Assembly: GCA_001914235.1 (NCBI GenBank)
Contig: MQUF01000003.1
Coordinates: 186,001 to 250,000 of the forward strand
DNA from: Desulfobulbaceae bacterium DB1
GTDB taxonomy: Bacteria > Desulfobacterota > Desulfobulbia > Desulfobulbales > SURF-16
Direction of reading: 5' to 3'
Length of the DNA stretch: 64,000 nucleotides
The notes under the pieces were generated by a model, which saw only the letters and a list, made by a program, of their open reading frames with translations, was not told the origin of the DNA and made no database searches. The translations under genes and the position numbers were made by a program. This document shows positions 29,998 through 37,030 of this stretch, piece by piece. How positions within the stretch are numbered: position 1 is the stretch's first letter; every line of letters begins with the position of its first letter.

Positions 29998-31005
29998 ATG
30001 CACAGCCTGACCCCCCGGACAGTGGGCTTCAAGCCCCGAGAAAGAAATATTTTTTTCCATATCCTTACCGCCTGTAACCTCTCCTGCCGGCACTGCTACA
30101 TCAACACCGAACAGCACGGCAGCGGGACGCTTTCCCGGGAAACCATGGATGCGTGGCTGGCGCTTTTTCATGATCCGCAAAAAAAATCAAATCTCATTTT
30201 TCTGGGCGGTGAACCCACCATGCATCCGGATCTGGCCCAGGCGATAAAAACCGCAAAAAAAATCGGATACGACAGCATCACCGTTGACAGCAACGGTTTC
30301 CTCTTCCACGACCTGCTGACCAAAATCACCCCGGCGGACGCCGTGATCAGCTTCAGCCTGGACGGCCCAACTCCGGCAATCAATGATCCGATCCGCGGCC
30401 AGGGGGTCTTTGCCGTCTGCACCGCAAATATCAAAAAAGCCGTTGCCCTCGGCTTTGACACCAGTCTCATCTATACGGTCAGCAAAATGAACATCGAGCA
30501 CCTGGCCCAAATGCCGGTTCTCCTTCAACAGCTTGGCATAAAACGATTTTTTATCCAGGTTATCGGCATCCGGGGAAAATCAGCGGGCAAGGAAAAAGAC
30601 CGGCTGCAACTCACCCCGGAAGAATGGCTGGCCGCTGTTCCAAAAGTGGCGCAAGAGGCAGCGCAACGAGGCATCCACGTTATCTTTCCCAAGGTGTTTC
30701 TTGCAAAAGGAGAAAAATTCGAATGCGCCGGCCGGGTGGCGGAGAACTATTTCATCTTCCCCAACGGCCGGGTTTACCAATGCCCGCTGTGTGAAGATTT
30801 CCCGGTTCACGCCTTCACCATTGTCGACAACGGGCTGGTCCACAATACCGGGCTTACGGAAGACAGATTCTTCACCCTGGACATTGCCGAGGGCTGCGTC
30901 ATGAACAAACTCCTGCAACCGGGCAATATCAGCTATGACGAGCAAGGAACCCCTTTGCACCGCATCTCCTGCTGTCTGCTGAAGCAGGAAATCGGCAACG
31001 ACTGA
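29998..31005 (+). CDS. Radical SAM protein with extra C-terminal cysteines
   Basis: The 335-residue protein has the radical SAM core: A-C26-N-L-S-C30-R-H-C33-Y binds the 4Fe-4S cluster, F-L-G-G-E-P-T-M-H is the GGEP SAM motif, and S-F-S-L-D-G-P follows. C-terminal cysteines at C-A-G-R, C-P-L-C-E, E-G-C and a C-C pair could hold an auxiliary cluster, as in SPASM or twitch proteins. The ATG at 29998 has AAGGAG about 6 nt upstream; an ATG at 29896 would place the palindromic element inside the gene and has no ribosome site. The substrate is unknown; no peptide precursor or partner enzyme is adjacent. It converges with tatC. Confidence 0.85.
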   Translation: MHSLTPRTVGFKPRERNIFFHILTACNLSCRHCYINTEQHGSGTLSRETMDAWLALFHDPQKKSNLIFLGGEPTMHPDLAQAIKTAKKIGYDSITVDSNGFLFHDLLTKITPADAVISFSLDGPTPAINDPIRGQGVFAVCTANIKKAVALGFDTSLIYTVSKMNIEHLAQMPVLLQQLGIKRFFIQVIGIRGKSAGKEKDRLQLTPEEWLAAVPKVAQEAAQRGIHVIFPKVFLAKGEKFECAGRVAENYFIFPNGRVYQCPLCEDFPVHAFTIVDNGLVHNTGLTEDRFFTLDIAEGCVMNKLLQPGNISYDEQGTPLHRISCCLLKQEIGND

Positions 31006-31037
31006 CATCTTTGCCGCATGCAGGCGTAACGCCTCTG

Positions 31038-31748
31038 TTACTTGAAGACCAGCATGATCAGAAGGGCCAATTCATAAAGGACAAAAAGCGGCAAGGCAAG
31101 CAGGACGGTGGAAACAACATCTCCGGCGGCAAGAAGAAAAGAAAGCAGGACAATGGCCAGGTAAAAATATTTCCGCTGCCGGACGAAATAAACGCGGGTT
31201 GCCAGTCCGGTCTTGCCGGCCGCCACCATCAGGAACGGGATCTCAAAGGCAAGGCCGAAGGCCAGGGAAGAGCGGACGACAAAGGTGAGGTACGAGTCAA
31301 GTTTCGGCAGGGCCTCCAGATTCTCCCCGGCGAAACTCATCAAAAAGGACAGCGCCTGGGGCATGATGACCAGATACGCAAAGCCCACTCCAAAGAGAAA
31401 AAGGAGGGTGGCCCAGAAGACCACGACCAGAACCGCCTTTTTTTCATGGCGGTGCAGCCCCGGCGCGACAAAGGCCCATGACTGATAGAGAATAATGGGG
31501 AATGCCGCGATAATGCCCACCAGAACGGAAATCTTCAGATAACTGACAAATGCCTCGGTCAGATTGGTGTAAACCAAACCGGAGAGGGTGGGACTCGCCT
31601 GAAAAAGCGGAACAACGAGCAGCTCCGTAATCTGCCGGGAAAAGACATAGGCAATGATCGAGCAGAGGACAACGGCACCGAAGGCCATGGTCACCCTGCG
31701 GCGCAACTCATTGAGATGATCGCCGAAATGACTGGCAAGAGGACTCAT
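31038..31748 (-). CDS. tatC: Sec-independent protein translocase subunit TatC
   Basis: A complete 236-residue TatC with six transmembrane helices: F-G-D-H-L-N-E-L-R-R-R near the N-terminus, then Y-Q-S-W-A-F-V-A-P-G-L and F-G-L-A-F-E-I-P-F. It binds the twin-arginine signal peptide and forms the translocase core with TatB. Its ATG overlaps the last base of the tatB stop codon, so the two are coupled. It is the intact counterpart of the frame-broken tatC at 7521-8281, from which it is clearly diverged. Confidence 0.95.
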   Translation of the reverse strand: MSPLASHFGDHLNELRRRVTMAFGAVVLCSIIAYVFSRQITELLVVPLFQASPTLSGLVYTNLTEAFVSYLKISVLVGIIAAFPIILYQSWAFVAPGLHRHEKKAVLVVVFWATLLFLFGVGFAYLVIMPQALSFLMSFAGENLEALPKLDSYLTFVVRSSLAFGLAFEIPFLMVAAGKTGLATRVYFVRQRKYFYLAIVLLSFLLAAGDVVSTVLLALPLFVLYELALLIMLVFK

Positions 31749-32131
31749 CAGCTCTTTTTTTCCGACTTGTCGCCTGCTTCCTCGCCTACCGGGGCCGAAG
31801 CGCCGATCGCCTCCCCATAGACATCCTGACCCGATCCGCCGGCCGTCTCCGGGACAGCGGCTTCTTCTTTCGCCGTTTTTTCCGACCCGGCATGTTCCGC
31901 GCCGGGCAAAGCGGCCCGCTCCTCATCACTCAAAGGCTGCAGCAGCTCCAAGGGCCGTTTCGCTTCCTTCATCTCCTCCTGTAGGGAATCCTTCAGGGCA
32001 TTTGCCGTTTTCTTCAATTCAAGAAACTGCTTGGCCAGGGATTTCGCCAGATCAGGCAATTTGTCCGGCCCGACAACGATAAGCGCCAGGGCCATGATAA
32101 GAATGAGTTCAGGAAGACCTATGCCAAACAT
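31748..32131 (-). CDS. tatB: TatA/TatB-type translocase subunit, TatB-like
   Basis: A single N-terminal helix (M-F-G-I-G-L-P-E-L-I-L-I-M-A-L-A-L-I-V-V) is followed by G-P-D-K-L-P-D-L-A, an amphipathic helix and a long acidic, Ala/Glu-rich tail. This is the TatA/TatB fold; the G-P-x-K/R-L-P motif and 127-residue length favour TatB. The tail is probably disordered. It is translationally coupled to tatC. No separate tatA was found in the window. Confidence 0.88.
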   Translation of the reverse strand: MFGIGLPELILIMALALIVVGPDKLPDLAKSLAKQFLELKKTANALKDSLQEEMKEAKRPLELLQPLSDEERAALPGAEHAGSEKTAKEEAAVPETAGGSGQDVYGEAIGASAPVGEEAGDKSEKKS

Positions 32132-32230
32132 AGTAGCACTTCACGTTAAATTGAGGATTCCCGCTGCAGGGGAAAAATAAGCCGTTGCCGCAAAATAATG
32201 TCGTCGGCCGGAGCACGGAAACGACAGGAG

Positions 32231-32340
32231 CAGCCGTAACAAAAGAAAAGCATTTCGCAACGGCATAAGGAGCCGTAACAAAAGAAAAGCATTTCGTAAC
32301 GGCATAAGGAGCCGTAACAAAAGAAAAGCATTTCGTAACG
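32231..32340. repeat. 39-bp tandem repeat, 2.8 copies
   Basis: Units at 32231-32269, 32270-32308 and 32309-32340 begin AGCCGTAACAAAAGAAAAGC and differ at one base (CGCAAC against CGTAAC). Each unit has GCCGT and ACGGC ends that can pair, and the array closes with GTAACGGCTCCTAAA, the mirror of GGAGCAGCCGTAAC at its start. The junction sequence ACGGCATAAGGAGCCGTAAC recurs at 29918-29937. The array lies upstream of tatB and behind the purA promoter. There are no spacers, so it is not CRISPR. Confidence 0.8.
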
Positions 32341-32423
32341 GCTCCTAAATAATTCCGGCAACAAGGGTTGCCGACTTTGTCAATCTACGGTATTTGATTT
32401 TTAGTGTCAAGCAGCATGGCGCA

Positions 32424-32452
32424 TTGACTTTTCAGAAGTCTTTGGCTAAAGT
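32424..32452 (+). promoter_or_regulatory. Predicted sigma-70 promoter of purA
   Basis: TTGACT at 32424-32429 and TAAAGT at 32447-32452 are separated by 17 nt. Transcription from here would give a leader of roughly 185 nt before the purA start. I see no known riboswitch in that leader. Confidence 0.5.
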
Positions 32453-32632
32453 TGGCCGGCGTCGAAAAATGTTGCAAGAGAGGAAGAGCGCTTCGGCATT
32501 ACGGGCGTTTTGCACCAACTCTGATGAAATATGACAAATTCGCAAAAGGCCGAAAAACCGACTCTCCGCCTGCGCTGTTGCATGCGCTCAGAGGCCGGGG
32601 TCGACAGACACTTTTGCGAAGCCGACAAATAA

Positions 32633-33943
<1,311 letters not shown>

Positions 33944-33982
33944 TCCGGCCGAACATCGGTTGAATTGAAAATCAATCATGTA

Positions 33983-34012
33983 ATCGTTCCCGCGCAGCGG
34001 CGCGGGAACGAT
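33983..34012 (+). terminator. Strong hairpin downstream of purA
   Basis: ATCGTTCCCGCGC (33983-33995) and GCGCGGGAACGAT (34000-34012) form a perfect 13-bp stem with the loop AGCG. No T tract follows, so termination may need Rho or the hairpin may mainly protect the 3' end. Confidence 0.6.
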
Positions 34013-34163
34013 CACTTCTGCCCCGCCTGCCGATCAGTCAGCCCATGGACGGCATGATCCCTTCAGATCTTTCCCGTCACCAGGGTCTCTTTGCCTTTTT
34101 TTCTTTCACTTTTCCACCACGAAACAGTACAATCGTTCACAGGAAATTTCCTTAAACAACGCC

Positions 34164-35018
34164 ATGGATACTATTTTCAACTTCACAACACGCATTTTCG
34201 ACCCCCTGCATGTTTTCTGGGAAAAAGAGTCCAGCCAACGTGTCGTGGCCGGCGCCCTGGTGCTGATATTCGTTCTGAGCCTGGGCCTGATAGAGCTCAA
34301 CCGCCAGGGACTGCTGCACACCTCATTTTCGGCCCCGGTGCCTCTCACCCATTACATGGCAATCAATCTGGCATTTACCCTGGTGCTGATTCTCGAGGTT
34401 GTCAGCCTTATCTTCACCCTCCCCTGTTCCATTTCCAAGGCCCTGGGCAAGCAGTTTGAAATACTGGCACTCATCTTTCTGCGAAACTCCTTCAAGGAAC
34501 TGACCCTGCTGCCTGAACCGATCTCCATTGATGGTCATATTGATGTGCTGTGGCGCATACTTTCCGATGGAGGCGGCGCCATCATTATCTTCGCCCTGCT
34601 TGGCTTCTATGCCAAAATGCAGCGAAGGTCGGAAGAAAGGCATATGTCGGGCCCCGCCCTCTACAGCTTTGTCGCCTCCAAAAAAATGGTTGCCTTGCTC
34701 ATGCTGGCCATCTTCTGCGGCATGGGTGCATACAACGGATTTTTACTGATCAGCGGCGCGAACACATTTAACTTCTTTCATAATTTCTATACGGTGCTCA
34801 TCTTCTGCGACATCCTGCTGGTGCTGATTTCCCAATGTTTCCAGCCGGGATTCAGGGCCGTCTTCCGCAACTCCGGCTATGCGCTGGCGACCCTGCTCAT
34901 CCGTCTTGCCCTGACCGCGCCGCCGTTTCTCAATGTTCTGATCGGGGTGGTTTCCGCGGTTCTGGCCTTGCTGCTCACCCTGACATATGACAAATTCTAC
35001 GCCTCCACCAAGCTGTAG
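34164..35018 (+). CDS. Integral membrane protein of unknown function
   Basis: The 284-residue protein has about seven hydrophobic segments, for example V-L-I-F-V-L-S-L-G-L near 32, A-F-T-L-V-L-I-L near 72, A-I-I-I-F-A-L-L near 143, and two at the C-terminus (A-L-A-T-L-L-I-R-L-A-L and V-S-A-V-L-A-L-L-L-T-L). Charged loops with K-M-Q-R-R-S-E-E-R face the cytosol by the positive-inside rule. I do not recognise the family. It stands between the purA hairpin and the selenoprotein operon on the same strand, but a promoter and operator at 35193-35229 separate it from that operon. Confidence 0.65.
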   Translation: MDTIFNFTTRIFDPLHVFWEKESSQRVVAGALVLIFVLSLGLIELNRQGLLHTSFSAPVPLTHYMAINLAFTLVLILEVVSLIFTLPCSISKALGKQFEILALIFLRNSFKELTLLPEPISIDGHIDVLWRILSDGGGAIIIFALLGFYAKMQRRSEERHMSGPALYSFVASKKMVALLMLAIFCGMGAYNGFLLISGANTFNFFHNFYTVLIFCDILLVLISQCFQPGFRAVFRNSGYALATLLIRLALTAPPFLNVLIGVVSAVLALLLTLTYDKFYASTKL

Positions 35019-35192
35019 AACCTGGATGCCCACGAGAAAAATCTCCATGCCGTCGTTTTCTCCCAGCCCCTCTTCCTCATTTTTACTCAAAAAATAAACA
35101 GCTCGCGCGACACAAGAATCAACCACCCTTTTGACGAAATCGTGCCGATGCCTCGCACGAACGGAATTTCTTCAAATTATCATTCAAGATTC

Positions 35193-35229
35193 TTGACATA
35201 ATCACATAAATGTATATTTATATGATTAT
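35193..35229 (+). promoter_or_regulatory. Promoter and ArsR-type operator of the selenoprotein operon
   Basis: TTGACA (35193-35198) is a consensus -35 box, with an AT-rich -10 candidate 16-18 nt downstream. Overlapping this spacing, ATAATCACATAAAT (35198-35211) and ATTTATATGATTAT (35216-35229) form a 14-bp inverted repeat with one mismatch around GTAT. AT-rich inverted repeats over the promoter are the usual target of ArsR/SmtB repressors, and such a gene is second in the operon. Autoregulation by that protein is inferred. Confidence 0.7.
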
Positions 35230-35285
35230 ACGAGAAAGAAAACGTTTCGCCTGCCGTGTTCACCAAACAGAATGGAGGTCGTGGT

Positions 35286-35570
35286 ATGAAAGAACAACTT
35301 TGCTCAATGACGTCGGACTACGCTGCCCAGCCGACCACCTCAGTAACGCTGGAAATGCCTGTTGCGCTTCTTCAACATGTAAAAAAAGCTGCATGCCTGG
35401 AAGGATGTAACTACCAGGATCTCATAACCTGCTATGTCAACCATGGGCTGATAAACAGTCAAGCCCAGATCAGCCGCAAAGAATTTGCGGAGCATGCCAA
35501 AGAAGTCCTGAAAACCCACGGTGTCCACTCCGATGCCATTACCGAGGTCTTCAACAAACTTTTGTATTGA
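35286..35570 (+). CDS. Small ribbon-helix-helix-like protein, first gene of the selenoprotein operon
   Basis: A 94-residue protein starting at 35286, where GGAGG lies 8 nt upstream. Residues 15-50 read S-V-T-L-E-M-P-V-A-L-L-Q-H-V-K-K-A-A, then Y-Q-D-L-I-T-C-Y-V-N-H-G-L. A short strand followed by two helices is the pattern of ribbon-helix-helix DNA-binding or antitoxin-like proteins. The C-terminal part is helical and polar. It could be a second regulator or an adaptor; no toxin gene is beside it. It is the first gene after the ArsR-type operator. Confidence 0.6.
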   Translation: MKEQLCSMTSDYAAQPTTSVTLEMPVALLQHVKKAACLEGCNYQDLITCYVNHGLINSQAQISRKEFAEHAKEVLKTHGVHSDAITEVFNKLLY

Positions 35571-35604
35571 GTAAAAGAAGCAGAGACCGAGAGAACATCG
35601 ATAC

Positions 35605-35922
35605 ATGACGGAGAACACCAATGAGAGAAACCTGCAAACTCTGGCCTTTCTCGCCAAATGCCTGGCGGACGAAAATCGGCTGCGCGTTTTATTTTGCGTG
35701 AGTAAGGAGAAAAAGTCCGTTTCCAGTATTGTGGAGGAACTCAAATTATCTCAGCCGCTCATCTCCCATCACCTTAAAGAGCTGAAGAGGTCGCTGCTCG
35801 TCAGCGTTGAGCGCCGCGGTCCTTTTGTCTATTATGAATTGACCGATGAACGAATCCTGCCGATACTCGAAAAGCTCAACGAGTTGGGCGAGGACCTGCT
35901 CAAAACCAGAACAAGTTTTTGA
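35605..35922 (+). CDS. ArsR/SmtB-family transcriptional regulator
   Basis: A 105-residue winged helix protein: L-A-F-L-A-K-C-L-A-D-E-N-R-L-R-V-L-F, the recognition helix region L-S-Q-P-L-I-S-H-H-L-K-E-L, and the wing R-R-G-P-F-V-Y-Y-E-L. The family represses operons and releases DNA on binding a metal, metalloid or reactive sulfur species. The ELCVCD arsenic box is absent; Cys residues at K-C-L-A and L-F-C-V could sense redox or soft ligands. It probably binds the palindrome at 35198-35229. Its UGA stop is directly followed by the next gene in the same frame, but the protein is complete at this length. Confidence 0.9.
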   Translation: MTENTNERNLQTLAFLAKCLADENRLRVLFCVSKEKKSVSSIVEELKLSQPLISHHLKELKRSLLVSVERRGPFVYYELTDERILPILEKLNELGEDLLKTRTSF

Positions 35923-35925
35923 TTT

Positions 35926-36384
35926 ATGAGGATGTCTGCGCGTATGACCGAAATTGAAAAAATCATCAACCGGATGGCGCCCGAAGAAGCCCTGGCGGCA
36001 ATAGCAGCGGTTGCCAACAAGCTGCTTTCTCAAATCAGTGACGAAGCGCGCCTGAACTTTGTCGTATCCCTGATCGGCGATACCGGCTCCGATAAAATAT
36101 CCAGCATGGTCAATCTCTGACTGGCGGAATGCATGGACGAAGGTATCGATCCAACAAGCATGTGCCAAAGTCTGGTCCATAAAATTGCCCAGTCAAAACA
36201 GCTGATGGCGGTTGCCGATCCGGACATTCTTATCCTGTTTGAAAGCTGGCTGGATGAACTTGAGGAAGAGGTGCTTCATTACTTGAAAACCAATGGAAGC
36301 ACCGACCCTCTCGACCTTGCCGAAAACCTCGGCATTTCAAAAAGCGGCGCTTCTTTCCTGCTCGCGAAAGTGACAAAAAAATAA
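35926..36384 (+). CDS. Candidate selenoprotein A: helical protein with Sec-L-A-E-C motif, unknown function
   Basis: Two open stretches share one frame and are divided only by TGA at 36118-36120. Reading it as Sec gives 152 residues: an N-terminal helical part (E-E-A-L-A-A-I-A-A-V-A-N-K), then L-U65-L-A-E-C69-M-D-E-G, and a C-terminal part that looks like a winged-helix unit (H-Y-L-K-T-N-G-S, L-A-E-N-L-G-I-S-K-S). A hairpin with an AGGTA loop lies 13 nt after the TGA. The start is uncertain among ATGs at 35926, 35932 and 35944; none has an ideal ribosome site. The second half has no ribosome site before its ATG at 36133, which argues against a separate gene. I do not recognise the family. Confidence 0.65.
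36134..36153 (+). promoter_or_regulatory. SECIS-like hairpin of candidate selenoprotein A
   Basis: TGGA-CGA pairs with TCG-(A)-TCCA, a 7-bp stem with one bulged A and the apical loop AGGTA. It starts 13 nt after the UGA. A bulge and a GGU-type loop recall the E. coli fdhF SECIS, the binding site of SelB. Confidence 0.55.
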
Positions 36385-36400
36385 CCTGAAGGAGGACATT

Positions 36401-36655
36401 ATGGACACATTAACTGTTTTTCACAGCGGGAATCCGGCATGACTAACCTGCAAAAAGGCTATAGGCGTAGCCGGCGAAATGAAAGACAAATACGGCGCTG
36501 ATCTTGAAATCAAGATCTTCACAACCGATTCAGAGGAGGCAAAACACCATAATTTCAAGAGCTCGACCAATGTATTATTGAACGGTGAGCTCCTGCCATT
36601 GGATGTTGCGACTGATCGAAACAAATTAGCTCGGTTTCTGGCGAAAAACATGTAA
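36401..36655 (+). CDS. Candidate selenoprotein B: thioredoxin-like protein with UxxC
   Basis: From the ATG at 36401, with GGAGG 5 nt upstream, codon 14 is TGA (36440-36442). Reading it as Sec gives an 84-residue protein: beta strand L-T-V-F-H-S, then A-U14-L-T-C17-K-K-A at the start of a helix, a second strand L-E-I-K-I-F-T-T-D, and N-V-L-L-N-G-E-L-L near 60. This is the order of a small thioredoxin/glutaredoxin-like fold with the CxxC first cysteine replaced by Sec. Stopping at the TGA would leave 13 residues, and the 70-codon frame beyond it has no start of its own. A hairpin follows 14 nt after the TGA. Likely a cytosolic redox partner for its neighbours. Confidence 0.8.
36457..36472 (+). 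promoter_or_regulatory. SECIS-like hairpin of candidate selenoprotein B
   Basis: GGCTA (36457-36461) pairs with TAGCC (36468-36472) around the loop TAGGCG. It begins 14 nt after the UGA codon, matching the spacing of the other three UGA genes. The loop is G-rich but lacks a clear GU. Confidence 0.45.
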
Positions 36656-36674
36656 CCAAAGGAGGAACGACGAT

Positions 36675-36986
36675 ATGAATATGCTTATTATCATCAGCAC
36701 AAGTGATGGAGAAACTATTTACAATGCGATGCGCCTGGCAAATGTCGGAGTAAAAAAAGGCGACAACATCAGTGTTTTCATGCTCGGCAAAGGTGTCTTG
36801 TTTTCACAGGCAGGAACGGAACAATTTGATGTCATGGGGCAAATAAATCAATTCGAGGGTGACTTCTATGTCTGAGGCGTCTGCATGGAATCCCACGGTC
36901 TGGAGGGATCAAGCAGCTGCCCCATTGGTTGGATGGACGATTTGTACGAAATATCAAAAGACGCGGACAAGGTATTAACCTTCTAA
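36675..36986 (+). CDS. Candidate selenoprotein C: DsrE-like protein with Sec-G-V-C
   Basis: The ATG at 36675 has AGGAGG about 8 nt upstream. Codon 67 is TGA (36873-36875), and reading it as Sec gives 103 residues ending at TAA 36984-36986. The N-terminus L-I-I-I-S-T-S-D-G-E-T-I-Y-N-A-M-R-L-A and the segment G-D-N-I-S-V-F-M-L-G-K-G-V are typical of the DsrE/DsrF-like sulfurtransferase fold. U67-G-V-C70 falls where relatives carry C-x-x-C, and the tail after it (S-C-P-I-G-W-M-D-D-L-Y-E-I) continues the family pattern. DsrE-like proteins carry persulfide sulfur on such cysteines. A hairpin with a GGTCT loop lies 15 nt after the UGA. Confidence 0.85.
36891..36908 (+). promoter_or_regulatory. SECIS-like hairpin of candidate selenoprotein C
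   Basis: TCCC and GGGA pair, with an internal A mismatch and one further C-G pair closing the loop GGTCT. It starts 15 nt after the UGA. The loop GGUCU is the same as in the E. coli fdhF SECIS as I remember it, making this the best of the four hairpins. Confidence 0.6.
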
Positions 36987-37030
36987 CGTTTCAAAACCAT
37001 ATTCGCATTAAAAAGGAGATGGTATCCCCC

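Noticed and set aside
32231-32340. CRISPR array
   Set aside because: The units follow one another without variable spacers and there are no cas genes.
32146-32364. Minus-strand frame with a repeated 13-residue unit
   Set aside because: It is only the translation of the 39-bp tandem repeat; there is no ribosome site.
35920-35925. UGA at the end of the ArsR gene, in the same frame as the next gene, as a fifth Sec codon
   Set aside because: The regulator is complete at 105 residues, no SECIS-like hairpin was found at the expected distance, and an ATG follows after one codon.
36133-36384. Separate 83-residue gene starting at 36133
   Set aside because: No ribosome site precedes this ATG, it is in frame with the upstream part across a single UGA, and the hairpin fits Sec insertion.
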